A stretch of 64,000 nucleotides of DNA from CAVSRC01 sp963762605. GTDB taxonomy: Bacteria; Pseudomonadota; Alphaproteobacteria; Rhizobiales; Kaistiaceae. The position numbers were made by a program, and so were the translations under genes. The stretch is taken from assembly GCA_963762605.1 (NCBI GenBank), contig CAVXLJ010000020.1, positions 19,262 through 83,261 of the forward strand, written 5' to 3'. Below are positions 27,033 to 39,285 of this stretch, one piece after another (position 1 is the first letter of the stretch; each line of letters begins with the position of its first letter). The notes beneath the pieces are model-generated. The model did not search any database. It had not been told where the DNA came from and saw only the letters and a list, made by a program, of their open reading frames with translations.

Positions 27033-27778
27033 GAGGCGGCGGGCAGCGCGGCGATCAGCCGGTCGAGGGTGGCAAGGGTCGAGACGTCGGCGATGCCGTC
27101 GACCAGCGCCGGGCGGAAATGGCGCTGGAAGGCACGTACCACCGCCGCGGTTTCATCGTCGAAATCGGATTCCGCGCCAAGGCCATAGCCGTAATCGCGC
27201 AATCGCTGCTTGAGGTTCGCGACGTCGGGCCCACTGTCGCCGACTGCGAGCTGCGGACCGGCGACCACCAGCTCCGGCATGACCCAGTGGCCGATGCCGG
27301 CAACGTTGAGCTCGCCCCACGGGAACAGCTCGCCTGGGTCATCCTTGCGCGCCGGCGCCACGTCCGAATGGGCGAGCACGCGCTCGGGCGGGATCGGATG
27401 GCGCGTGATGATGTCGCGGCAGAGCGCAATGACCGCCATGATCTGGACCGCCGGGAAGCCGCGATAGCCGAACGCATGGCCGGGATTGGCGATCTCGATG
27501 CCGATCGAGCGGGAGTTGATGTCGGTCTCGCCGGCCCAGAACGCTTCACCGGCATGCCAGGCGCGGCTCGCCTCATCGACCATCTGAACGATGCGGCCGT
27601 TCTCGCCGACCAGATAGTGGGCGGAGACTTGCGATTCGGCACTGGTCAGCCAGGCGAGCGCCCCCTCCTCCGATTCCATGCCCGTATAGTGCAGAAGCAG
27701 GATATCGACCGGCCGCATCCCGACGCGCTGGCCGTGATTGGGTGACGGTCGCTGCTCGTAGGTCTGCTTCGCTGCCAT
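27029..27778 (-). CDS. N-acetylmuramoyl-L-alanine amidase, AmpD-like
   Basis: The product is a zinc amidase of the Amidase_2 (AmpD) family fused to a peptidoglycan-binding domain. Of its 249 residues, the first 160 or so hold the catalytic domain with the zinc ligands in LLLHYTGM and LAHSDVAPARKDDPG and the intervening SAHYLVGENGRIVQMV and SIGIEIANPGH. A PG_binding_1 domain (VGDSGPDVANLKQRLRDYGYG...AVVRAFQRHFRP) follows. No signal peptide is evident, consistent with cytoplasmic AmpD or non-classical export. It is expected to cleave anhydro-muropeptides in wall recycling. Confidence 0.9.
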   Translation of the reverse strand: MAAKQTYEQRPSPNHGQRVGMRPVDILLLHYTGMESEEGALAWLTSAESQVSAHYLVGENGRIVQMVDEASRAWHAGEAFWAGETDINSRSIGIEIANPGHAFGYRGFPAVQIMAVIALCRDIITRHPIPPERVLAHSDVAPARKDDPGELFPWGELNVAGIGHWVMPELVVAGPQLAVGDSGPDVANLKQRLRDYGYGLGAESDFDDETAAVVRAFQRHFRPALVDGIADVSTLATLDRLIAALPAAS

Positions 27779-27801
27779 CGCTTCGCCCGCACCGCACGGC
27801 G

Positions 27802-28509
27802 TCAGACCGCCGCCACCCGGCCACGCTCCATCTCGATGCGCTCCCAGGCGCGGTTGATGGCGGCAAGGCGGTCGGTCGCCACCGCCACGAACTCCTCCGG
27901 CAGGCCGCGCGCGATCACCTTGTCGGGATGGTTCTCCTTCACCAGCTGCCGATAGGCGCGGCGGATCTGGTCGAACGACCAGTCGCGGCCGACCCCAAGG
28001 ATCAGATAAGGATCGCCCTCTTCCGGCACCACATGGCGGGCGGCGATGCGCTCGAAGTCGGCTGACGAGAAGCCGAAGATCGTGGCCACCTGTTCCAGAT
28101 AGGCCATCTCCGCCTCATGCACGGCGCCGTCGGCCTTGGCGATGACAAACAGGCCGTCGAGGACGTCCTCCAGCGGACAGCAATCGTCGTCATAGAGTTC
28201 CGCGACGCGGCGCGCATAGGTCTCGAAGCCGGCGACGTCCTGACGGGCGAGATCGAACAGCCGCGCGACGTTGCGCTCCTCGCCCGGCGGCACGACGAAG
28301 CCCCGGCGGAAGGCCGCGACTTCGTCGGCGGTGACGATGCCGTCGGCCTTGGCCATTTTGGCCGACAGCGCAATCATGGCAACCGAGAAGGCGACCTGGC
28401 GCCGCGTCGCCGGATCGCCAACGACAAGGCCGCCAGCCCAGCTGAAGAGCGCGCTGAACGCGCCGGCACCGCTCTGCGCCGCCTGCCCTATCCAGTTCCA
28501 AATCGTCAT
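27802..28509 (-). CDS. TerB-DnaJ domain protein (DjlA-like co-chaperone)
   Basis: The 235-residue protein has an N-terminal hydrophobic stretch, a TerB/tellurite-resistance-like helical domain (ALSAKMAKADGIVTADEVAAFRR and VIAKADGAVHEAEMAYL, residues about 45-150), and a C-terminal J domain. The J domain reads DPYLILGVGRDWSFDQIRRAYRQLVKENHPDK and contains the HPD tripeptide required to stimulate DnaK ATPase. This is the DjlA arrangement. The ATG at 28509 gives the usual N-terminus MTIWNWIGQ; a frame extension to 28548 lacks support. It is likely co-transcribed with the amidase 23 bp downstream. Confidence 0.9.
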   Translation of the reverse strand: MTIWNWIGQAAQSGAGAFSALFSWAGGLVVGDPATRRQVAFSVAMIALSAKMAKADGIVTADEVAAFRRGFVVPPGEERNVARLFDLARQDVAGFETYARRVAELYDDDCCPLEDVLDGLFVIAKADGAVHEAEMAYLEQVATIFGFSSADFERIAARHVVPEEGDPYLILGVGRDWSFDQIRRAYRQLVKENHPDKVIARGLPEEFVAVATDRLAAINRAWERIEMERGRVAAV

Positions 28510-28619
28510 CGCACCCGCAAGCCTCTTCCATTCCCCGCCACGGCGCAATACGAGAGATGCCTACGGTCTGAACACGCAAGGCGGCAGATTCTCCGCCCTC
28601 CCCTCCGCGAGGCCTGAGA

Positions 28620-28835
28620 ATGAGCGAAGAGCGCGACAAGTATGGTTTCCCTGTCGAGCCGGCAGAACGCATGCAGCAAGTGATGCTGGGCCTTCATGAC
28701 CTCTTGGACGAAGCGGGAATGGCTGACTTCCCAGCTGAACTCATTGCCGAACTGAACAGTGTTCGGCTCAAATTCATGGACGAGTTCGAGACCCGCTTCC
28801 CCGGCTATGGAAAGGGTCGCGCCGTCTGGCGCTGA
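28620..28835 (+). CDS. Small conserved hypothetical protein
   Basis: A 71-residue, acidic and largely helical protein (YGFPVEPAERMQQVMLGLHDLL...AELIAELNSVRLKFMDEFETRF). GAGG sits about 9 nt before the ATG. No membrane segment, signal or known domain is visible. It lies alone between two minus-strand genes. I do not recognise a function. Confidence 0.65.
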   Translation: MSEERDKYGFPVEPAERMQQVMLGLHDLLDEAGMADFPAELIAELNSVRLKFMDEFETRFPGYGKGRAVWR

Positions 28836-28862
28836 TTGTCCGACGACCTTTCGAAACGGGCC

Positions 28863-29489
28863 CTACGGCTTGGTAACGCGCAGGCCCTCGAAGGCGAACA
28901 TCGCCTGGCCCGTGTCGGGCGAGGCGGCGAACAGGCCGATCTCCTGACCCTTGTCGGGCGGCGAGCCGGAGATCTTCTTGAACTCGGTGCCGTTGATGGA
29001 GAAGGTCGCGTCGCTCCCGACCGTGGTCACCCTGAGTTCGTTGATGGCGCCGTCGCCCTTGTTGACGGCAGCCGCATCGGCCCAGTTCACCTGCGCCAGC
29101 CACTTGCCGCGCTGGCGCCGCCAAACCGAGGCGCGGCCGTTGGGCGCGATCTCGAAGACGTAGAAATTGTTGACGTCGTCGTACCAGAACATCAGGCCGG
29201 CCTTGGCGTCCATCGGCGAGACCGAAGTGAGCGTGGTGACCGTCACGCACATGTCGACGTCGTCGTAGAGCCCCGCCGTATTGGCCCGCCATTCATAGGT
29301 GCCCGAGGCCGGTTTCAGGATCATGTTGCCGTTCTCGACCTGCACCTCGGCCGACGGGATGCCCCAGGTCGGCTTGAACTGGTCGAAGGAATCCTCGAAC
29401 TGCACGTCCAGGCCGGGACAGACGGCCCACGCCGCGCCTGCAGAAAAGACCACAACAAAAGCGGCCAACAGCGGCCGAATGCCACGCAT
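28863..29489 (-). CDS. Secreted protein with LamG/DUF1080-like fold, function unknown
   Basis: The 208-residue product has a Sec signal (MRGIRPLLAAFVVVFSAGAAWA) and a beta-rich body with FEDSFDQFKPTWGIPS, DDVDMCVTVTTLTS, DAKAGLMFWYDDVNNFYVFEIAPNG, and GLFAASPDTGQAMFAFEGLRV. This pattern is typical of concanavalin-like DUF1080 (3-keto-disaccharide hydrolase-type) folds, which bind or cleave glycans. No catalytic residues can be assigned. It should be periplasmic. Confidence 0.75.
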   Translation of the reverse strand: MRGIRPLLAAFVVVFSAGAAWAVCPGLDVQFEDSFDQFKPTWGIPSAEVQVENGNMILKPASGTYEWRANTAGLYDDVDMCVTVTTLTSVSPMDAKAGLMFWYDDVNNFYVFEIAPNGRASVWRRQRGKWLAQVNWADAAAVNKGDGAINELRVTTVGSDATFSINGTEFKKISGSPPDKGQEIGLFAASPDTGQAMFAFEGLRVTKP

Positions 29490-29626
29490 GCCATGCTACT
29501 CCGATACGTCAACCGGCCGATGCTATCGCCCCAAGCGCGGCATTCCTAGGGCAAGTGCGCCGCAGGCCTTGAGGCGGGCATGGCGGACGTGCCAGTCATG
29601 GCTGGGCGCAATCGGAGACCGGCGGC

Positions 29627-33571
<3,945 letters not shown>

Positions 33572-33704
33572 GTCTCCAGCGCAATTGTTCCTAGGTTAAC
33601 CAAAACCGCACGGATTCCGGGGAAAAGCGGTGCCAATCGTTAGCAAATTCGCAGCGAATGCCGGATAGACAGCAGATGGGGATGGCGACCGATGCACAGG
33701 CGCC

Positions 33705-33992
33705 GTGACGGAACTCGGACCCGAGCCACCGCTCGAGGTGATCACTAGGGAAACCGCTGCCAACCACGAGGCGTTCACGCGTCTCAGGGTTCATTTCACG
33801 CATCATGAGGGCAACTATGCCCTGATGAAGTCGGGCCTGATCATCGACTTCTTCGCCGACCGCCAATCGGCCCTGCTCGCCGGCCACGAACGCTTCCTCG
33901 ACCGGCTCTTCTCGGTTCACCGCGTGCTGCCGCATGAACGCCGCCGCGGCGGTGCGGCGCCGCTCGAGGAGCGGCGCCGGGAGAGCATCTAG
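33705..33992 (+). CDS. Small hypothetical protein
   Basis: A 95-residue reading frame starting at GTG and ending 3 bp from the stop of the convergent dehydrogenase gene, a compact arrangement that supports it. The product is helical with a hydrophobic centre (ALMKSGLIIDFFADRQSALLAGHERFLDRLF) and an Arg-rich tail. No domain is recognised, and the start is uncertain. Confidence 0.5.
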   Translation: MTELGPEPPLEVITRETAANHEAFTRLRVHFTHHEGNYALMKSGLIIDFFADRQSALLAGHERFLDRLFSVHRVLPHERRRGGAAPLEERRRESI

Positions 33993-33995
33993 CGA

Positions 33996-35024
33996 CTAAT
34001 CCGGCCAGCCTGCGACCACCACCTTGCCGATGGTGCGGCCGCTTTCGACCAGTTCATGCGCCTCGCGGAGCGTTGCCGCGCGGATCGGCGTAAGCCGCTT
34101 CGTCATGGTCGTCTTGAGCTTGCCGGCATCGACCAGGGCGGCGACCTCGGCAAGGATCTCGTGCTGGCGGATCATCGTGGCGCCGCCGCGCGGACGCACG
34201 AACATCAGTTCGAAGTGCAGCGCGGCGGCTTTCTGGAAGAGCTTGCCGAAGTCTTCCGCCGTCATGCCGGCCGGTCCTTCGCCCTCGATCATGCCGATAT
34301 GGCCCTCGGGCGCGACGATATCGGCGAGCGCCGATGCGTGGTCCTTGGTGCCGGCGAAGGCGGCGACGACATCGACCGCAGGATGACCGATCGCGGCGAG
34401 CTGAGGCTGCAGTGGCTTGCTGTGGTCGACGACATGGTGGGCGCCGAGCGCCTTGACCCAGTCGACCGTCTCGGGCCGCGACGCGGTTGCGATGACGGTG
34501 AGGCCGGTCAGCACACGGGCAAGCTGGATGGCGATCGACCCGACGCCGCCGGCCCCGCCGACGATGAGCAGCGAGCGGCGGTCGGCACCCGGCCCCTTCT
34601 TCACGCCGATCCGGTCGAACAGCAACTCCCAGGCGGTCAGCGCCGTCAGCGGCAGCGCGGCGGCCTCGGCGAAATCGAAGCGCGCCGGCTTTGGCCCGAC
34701 GATGTGCTCGTCAACAGCGTGGAATTCGCTGTTGCTGCCGGGCCGCGCGATCGAGCCGGCATACCAGACGGCGTCGCCCGGCCTGAACAGCGAGACTTCG
34801 TTGCCGACGGCCGCGACGATACCGGCCGCGTCAAAACCGAGCACCTTGGGCTCCCCGCCGGGGTCGTTGCGGCGCCGGACCTTGGTATCGACCGGATTGA
34901 CCGACACCGCCTCTATCCTGACCAGCAGATCGTGGGCCGCGGGTTCGGGCCGGTCGATCTCGACATCGATCAGGGCATCGTCGGCAGTGACAGGGCGGGC
35001 ATGGCGATAGGCGACGGCGCGCAT
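33996..35024 (-). CDS. Zinc-type alcohol dehydrogenase / quinone oxidoreductase family protein
   Basis: The 342-residue protein is a medium-chain dehydrogenase. It has the GroES-like N-terminal domain (VRIEAVSVNPVDTKVRRR, VLGFDAAGIVAAVGNEV, PGDAVWYAGS) and a Rossmann NAD(P)H domain with LLIVGGAGGVGSIAIQLAR near residue 155. The zinc-binding cysteines of classical ADHs are absent, fitting the NADPH:quinone reductase / YogA-type branch. The substrate is not predictable. Confidence 0.88.
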   Translation of the reverse strand: MRAVAYRHARPVTADDALIDVEIDRPEPAAHDLLVRIEAVSVNPVDTKVRRRNDPGGEPKVLGFDAAGIVAAVGNEVSLFRPGDAVWYAGSIARPGSNSEFHAVDEHIVGPKPARFDFAEAAALPLTALTAWELLFDRIGVKKGPGADRRSLLIVGGAGGVGSIAIQLARVLTGLTVIATASRPETVDWVKALGAHHVVDHSKPLQPQLAAIGHPAVDVVAAFAGTKDHASALADIVAPEGHIGMIEGEGPAGMTAEDFGKLFQKAAALHFELMFVRPRGGATMIRQHEILAEVAALVDAGKLKTTMTKRLTPIRAATLREAHELVESGRTIGKVVVAGWPD

Positions 35025-35105
35025 GGATCTGGTCTCCGGCTGGCAGGTGCCCAGACCATATAGGGTGCCGGCGCGGATGGCAGCACCGCCCTCGGTCGCA
35101 GCCGA

Positions 35106-35975
35106 TCAGTTGCCGGTGAAGGCCGGTGGCGCGGCGAGCGCGCCGTCGGGGCCGGACGGGCCGAAGGAGTCGAGCCCGCCACCGATACCGGCAGGCTGCG
35201 GCGCGCCCTCCGGCGCGATCGAGCCGGTGCGCATCCAGTCGATGTTGGAACGGGCGAACAGGCCGCCATAGGGCGGGCGGTGGGGCGGCTGGAATTGCGG
35301 CTTGGGATTGCAGTAGCTTCGCGTCCCGCTGCGGCCGTGATGGGCAAGGTCGAGATGGAAATGGTCGCCGTGATAGGGCTCGCCCGGCCCCAGCGTCGTC
35401 TTGAAGGTCTCGCAGGCGGTCGCCTCCACCTCGCGCAGGAAGCCGCGCTCGTCGTTGGCGCCGTTCCAGCCGCGCTTGACCGTCACCGTGCGCCCGTTGG
35501 CGAGCGTGAAGGCGGCGATATCGATGGCATTGCCGAAGGCGTGCTCGGAGAGCTGCTTGCCGGGGATGCTGTCGATGGTGCGGCAGGCATAGTTCGACAG
35601 CTGCTTGATCTCGACCACCGGCGCCCCGAACCAGGCCATCGCCGCCGGCTGCACCGCGTTGCGGAACCAGTCTTCCAGCATGGTCGTCATCGGACAGCCG
35701 AGGGTGGCCGACGGGCCGACGCGGACCGAGCCGTCCTCAAGCGCCGAGACCTTCAGCGGATAGAGGATGCCGCAGGCGCCGCGCCCGTCGATCGAGCGCT
35801 CCGGCTGGACCCAGGCGGAGAACACCACCGGCGGCCGGCTGGCCATGCAGGCGCGCTCCTCCCGGTCGCGCCAGGCGGCACGCTGTTCATAGCCGAAGAA
35901 GCCGAACCCGCAGCCGGCGAGCGTAATCGCCAACCCGACCACCACGGCCGCCTGATACGCAACACGACGGACCAT
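35106..35975 (-). CDS. Extensin-like domain lipoprotein
   Basis: The 289-residue product begins with a lipoprotein signal (VVVGLAITLAGC, Cys at residue 22). It carries an extensin-like C-terminal domain (PF06904): CGILYPLKVSALEDG, SNYACRTIDSIPGKQLSEHAFGNAIDIAAFTLANG, and PYHGDHFHLDLAHHGR. The conserved SEHAFGNAID and HGDHFH motifs resemble metal sites of LAS/D-Ala-D-Ala peptidase-like enzymes, so a periplasmic wall-related hydrolase role is plausible but not proven. The tail is Pro/Gly-rich and low in complexity. Confidence 0.88.
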   Translation of the reverse strand: MVRRVAYQAAVVVGLAITLAGCGFGFFGYEQRAAWRDREERACMASRPPVVFSAWVQPERSIDGRGACGILYPLKVSALEDGSVRVGPSATLGCPMTTMLEDWFRNAVQPAAMAWFGAPVVEIKQLSNYACRTIDSIPGKQLSEHAFGNAIDIAAFTLANGRTVTVKRGWNGANDERGFLREVEATACETFKTTLGPGEPYHGDHFHLDLAHHGRSGTRSYCNPKPQFQPPHRPPYGGLFARSNIDWMRTGSIAPEGAPQPAGIGGGLDSFGPSGPDGALAAPPAFTGN

Positions 35976-36027
35976 GATCGCTCAAATGCGACCAATTCCA
36001 TTAAGGAAAGGTTGAGGATTGCGCGGC

Positions 36028-36327
36028 TCATGCCGGGTCGATGCCGCCATCGCCTGCCTCGTCGAAGTCGTCGGGATCGGCGAGAAGCTTGCTGTCGGCA
36101 AGATCGTGCAGCGCGTCGCGAAGGTGGCCGCGGTTTTCATCGAAGCAGGCGACGTCCGGATCGACGCAGGCGAGCGCGCGGTGACAGGCAACGCGCCCGC
36201 AGCGGGTCGGGTTCCAGGTGGCAAAGAGGGTGACGACGACGCGCCGGTCGTGGCGTTCCTCCGCCGCGGCCGGCGTCATCCGCGCCAGCACGCGCCTGAG
36301 ATGGGGTGATTTCCGCTTGTGAGTCAT
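36028..36327 (-). CDS. Conserved hypothetical protein
   Basis: A 99-residue protein with a basic N-terminus (THKRKSPHLRRVLARM), a cysteine-containing centre (WNPTRCGRVACHRALACVDPDVACF) and an acidic C-terminus. Four cysteines could bind a metal. GGAGC lies 7 nt before the ATG. It follows the extensin-like gene region by 52 bp and may be expressed separately. No known function. Confidence 0.6.
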   Translation of the reverse strand: MTHKRKSPHLRRVLARMTPAAAEERHDRRVVVTLFATWNPTRCGRVACHRALACVDPDVACFDENRGHLRDALHDLADSKLLADPDDFDEAGDGGIDPA

Positions 36328-36937
36328 GGGCCGGCTCCGCGCATGGTTGCCCGTTCCCGCGCCACCTCATGGCCGGGGTATGAAGATTTCAAAGAACGAC
36401 CTTCGTGCCCGAAGACATGAAGGGGTGGCGGGCGCTCGATGAGTGCCATGCCAGTAGTCTGTAGGGGCGCTCAGCCGAGCGCCCGCCGCGGCGTCCTGAA
36501 ACACGCCCGACCCGGTTTATTCGGGCGCACCGCCGAGGCGGCCCGCCTTGAGGTCACTTACGCCACACGCTCCGGCGCGAAGCCTGAGGCATGGCGGGAC
36601 GGCCGGTCGTAGTGCCGACGGTCCTGGTCGGGGCGTCCCGAGTGCCGAGATGCGGTCTCGACGCGCGGGCGCCGCACCCCGCCCCACGCACAGAACGCCT
36701 CATGAGCGCGCCCCTTCGCGGGCGGGGATGACGATCAATATGGGGTCGGTTTTGGGAGGGGGGATAAGTATTTATCTGCCATCCCACCCACCACGCGTTC
36801 CGCGCGGTGCCCCCGCATCGGGGCAGGGAGCGTGTGCGCGGCTCCGCTCGGCGCCCGACTAAAACTCGCGCGATGATGGACTTCAGGCACAACCAGGCAT
36901 AGTTGAATTAACTGCCGCGCGGCGAATCAGCTTCGGG
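36328..36937. other. Intergenic stretch at island boundary
   Basis: About 610 bp without a gene I can support; short open frames on both strands look like high-GC chance. It holds a perfect hairpin, GGGCGCTC-AGCC-GAGCGCCC (36466-36485), whose right arm could instead pair with GGCGGGCGCTC at 36428-36438. A G-rich tract follows (about 36753-36765) next to an AT-rich TAAGTATTTA. No tRNA or clear attachment site is seen. Confidence 0.6.
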
Positions 36938-37249
36938 GTGTGCCCGTTGGAGTTGGCGTTCGAAACGAAATTCCTGCGGGACCTCTGCGAAGATCACTCG
37001 CTTGCAGAAGCAAAACTAGGGGTAGCCGTGGCCCGATCCTTGCGCCGGCGACTTGCTGATCTGCGGGCAGCGAAGTCGGTTTTTGATCTGCCGTTCGGCG
37101 TGAGCACAAGCAAAGCGCATTGCACAATTGCCCTCGCGGGTGCGACACAGCTGAAGCTCGCGCCTAATCACCTCAAGAACCCGCGCCTGCCGTCTGGAGA
37201 AATGGATTGGACCCAAGTCGGCCGCCTGAAAGTAATCGAGATCGCATGA
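36938..37249 (+). CDS. RelE/ParE-superfamily toxin, HigB (killer protein) type
   Basis: A 103-residue protein with the HigB/killer-protein pattern: ELAFETKFLRDLCEDHSLAEAKLGVAVARSLRRRLADLRAAKSVFDLP, then TIALAGATQLKLAPNH and the C-terminal DWTQVGRLKVIEIA. Members are ribosome-dependent mRNA interferases. The start is either GTG at 36938 or TTG at 36947; the latter has GGGGTG 7 nt upstream. The next gene is an antitoxin with an HTH plus ImmA/IrrE domain that is broken, so the module may be inactive or unneutralised. Confidence 0.75.
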   Translation: MCPLELAFETKFLRDLCEDHSLAEAKLGVAVARSLRRRLADLRAAKSVFDLPFGVSTSKAHCTIALAGATQLKLAPNHLKNPRLPSGEMDWTQVGRLKVIEIA

Positions 37250-38353
37250 TGGGCGAGCCCGAATTTGCACCGAACTGGCTTTCAGCACCGGGCTCTACGA
37301 TCGGTGACTTGATCGCAACGCGTGGTATGTCCGAGAGGAACTCACAGACACGCTTGGCTTTCCTCTAGAGCACACACGCAGGCTCCTGCAGGGTAGTGCG
37401 CCGATCACCGACGAATTGGCCCACTTGCTGGCGGATACATAGGCGGTTCGGCCTTTCTGGCTTTCACGCGAGGCTCAGTTCAGACAGGAGGTCGATCGCC
37501 AAGTGATACTCGGTCACGGTGACGCTCAAAGAGCCTGGTTGGAACAGCTGCCGGTCAGCGACATGGCCCGACTAGGTTGGATCAAAAGGCAGTCCACGCC
37601 AAGCGCAAGGTCGCAGAGTGCCTTCGCTTCTTCGAGACGGAGTCTCTGTCCTCCTGGCGCGAGAAATACGACCGGGTCCTTGCTGCAGTCGCGTTTCGCG
37701 CGTCTCCCTCTTTCGAGCCCTCACCCGGCGCCATTTTGGCTTGGCTCCAGTTTGGCAAATTGCAGGCCGCAAACATCGCTTGTGCCGACTGGAATAGGGA
37801 GCAGTTCGTTGCGTCACTTCCCGACATAAGGAAGCTAACGCGCCTACCACGGCCGAGCGTCTTCATTCCTAAGCTGCGTGAGATTCTCGCGAAGAGCGGC
37901 GTGGCGGTAGTGATCGCTCGCACGCCGAGTGGCTGTCATACGAGCGGTGCAACTTCGTTCGTCTCCCCCAACAAGGCGATGATGCTGTTGAGCTTCCGCC
38001 ATCGATCTGATGACCAGTTCTGGTTCACGGTATTCCACGAAGCGGGCCATCTCGCTCTTCACGAAAATTCGGCGCTTTTCATTGAAGACGGCAGTGAGGT
38101 CACCTCAACTGAGGAGCAAGAGGCCAACGAGTTCGCGACGGAAGTCTTGTTGCCGAACGACAGTCGGGCCGAGCTTGGCCACGTGCCCCTCAATCAGAAG
38201 AGCATTCAGCGCTTCGCCGTGGCCCACGGCATTTCTCGCGGAATTGTAGTCGGGCAGCTTCAGCACGCGGGGCGTCTAGACCACCGCAAATTCAGCTGGA
38301 TGAAGCGGCGCTACACTGTTGCTGAAGTTGCGGCCGTCTCTGCCACCAGCTAA
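37247..38353 (+). pseudogene. HigA-type antitoxin with HTH and ImmA/IrrE metallopeptidase domains, degenerate
   Basis: The frame starts ATGATGGGCGAGCCC, overlapping the toxin stop, and reads MGEPEFAPNWLSAPGSTIGDLIATRG. It then breaks near 37340 (about one base missing), 37437 (in-frame TAG where a CTA-like codon is expected) and 37610 (one base missing). Between breaks the expected sequence continues: TDTLGFPLEHTRRLLQG, WLSREAQFRQEVDRQ, AWLEQLPVSDMARLGWIKRQS. The last 740 bp are intact and encode the ImmA/IrrE-like zinc peptidase domain with FHEAGHLALHE. Several lesions in 350 bp indicate true decay. The stop overlaps the stop of the convergent gene at 38350 by 3-4 nt. Confidence 0.8.
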
Positions 38354-39285
38354 CCACGAAATCGGACGTATGCATTCGGGCTCTTCTGCCAATTGCACAG
38401 AGAGTCCTCAAGGACTTGCATTCCGACCTGAAGTCTGACGTCCAATTCTAGCAGCCCTTCCTCAAGGTGGGAGGCCGGGATTTTTGCTGTCCTGCTACCA
38501 CCAAATAGTAACTTCGCACCTCTTTGGGGTCCCGTGGCTTCTGAAAGATAAGCGGAGTCTGGCTCAATCGGCGCAATGCCGAGCTTGCCAAGCATGGTCA
38601 AGAAATCGAACTTCGCCAAGCGCCCAAACCGCGCCACCGCCGACATCGAGTTGTACAGGTAGCGAAAAACCTCTCTTGGGTCTTGCCCCACATCCTTGTG
38701 TGCCTCTCGGATCATCGCATCAAGTCCGGAAGGCCCGACCCACGCAACGTACGACGCAACAACCGCAGCGGTCCCATTTGGCGAGATCGCCGACAAGCTT
38801 TCGTACTTTCGATGGTTCCCAAATCGACGCCGCACACCGTCGGATTTCAAACGTGCCTCATTCTTCCGAAGCCATTCGCGGAAGGTGCTTGGATCGGATT
38901 GAACTCTCTCCCACGTCCACCGCCCCTCACCCAAAGCCCCGTAGATGTCGCGCAACAGCCTATATCCGTCTCGCGTGTGCTTGCCGAAATGCACAAAGAG
39001 AAAAACCAACCAACACGCCTCGTCAGCATTACCCCGACGCACCCAATAGACAGCAGCGCGCAACGGGTCGAATGCCAAACTAGCCGGGTTAGCGCGGACC
39101 GGGTCCATCTTTCCATCGCGAACGATGTAAGCGAATTCGACCCTCCGCAGACTATCGATCATTTGCTCAACGAGCACCGCAAGCGGCAGTGGCTCTGAGA
39201 TGCCAGGCAGTGGCCTTACCCCATCCCGAAACGCGACTAGTTTCGCGCTCAACTCCTTTGCTCGCTCAACGTCGGCCGGCCTCAC
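38350..39285 (-). CDS. Alpha-glutamyl/putrescinyl thymine pyrophosphorylase clade 3-like protein
   Basis: The 311-residue protein resembles the family defined by comparative genomics as AGPT-PPlase clade 3, related by helical fold to DNA-glycosylase-like enzymes that act on hypermodified thymine. Conserved-looking stretches are VEQMIDSLRRVEFAYIVRDG (residues about 36-55), AACWLVFLFVHFGKHTRDGYRLLRDIYG region, RRFGNHRKYESLSA, RFGRLAKFDFLTMLGKLG, and GPQRGAKLLFGG near the C-terminus. It starts with GTG and overlaps the upstream thymidylate-synthase-like gene by 4 nt, so the pair is translationally coupled. A role in making or processing modified pyrimidines in DNA is inferred from the family, not shown. 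Confidence 0.7.
   Translation of the reverse strand: MRPADVERAKELSAKLVAFRDGVRPLPGISEPLPLAVLVEQMIDSLRRVEFAYIVRDGKMDPVRANPASLAFDPLRAAVYWVRRGNADEACWLVFLFVHFGKHTRDGYRLLRDIYGALGEGRWTWERVQSDPSTFREWLRKNEARLKSDGVRRRFGNHRKYESLSAISPNGTAAVVASYVAWVGPSGLDAMIREAHKDVGQDPREVFRYLYNSMSAVARFGRLAKFDFLTMLGKLGIAPIEPDSAYLSEATGPQRGAKLLFGGSRTAKIPASHLEEGLLELDVRLQVGMQVLEDSLCNWQKSPNAYVRFRG

Noticed and set aside
36548..36892. Overlapping 104- and 112-codon frames in the 36.5-kb gap
   Set aside because: Low-complexity Arg/Pro/Ser translations on both strands and no ribosome sites.
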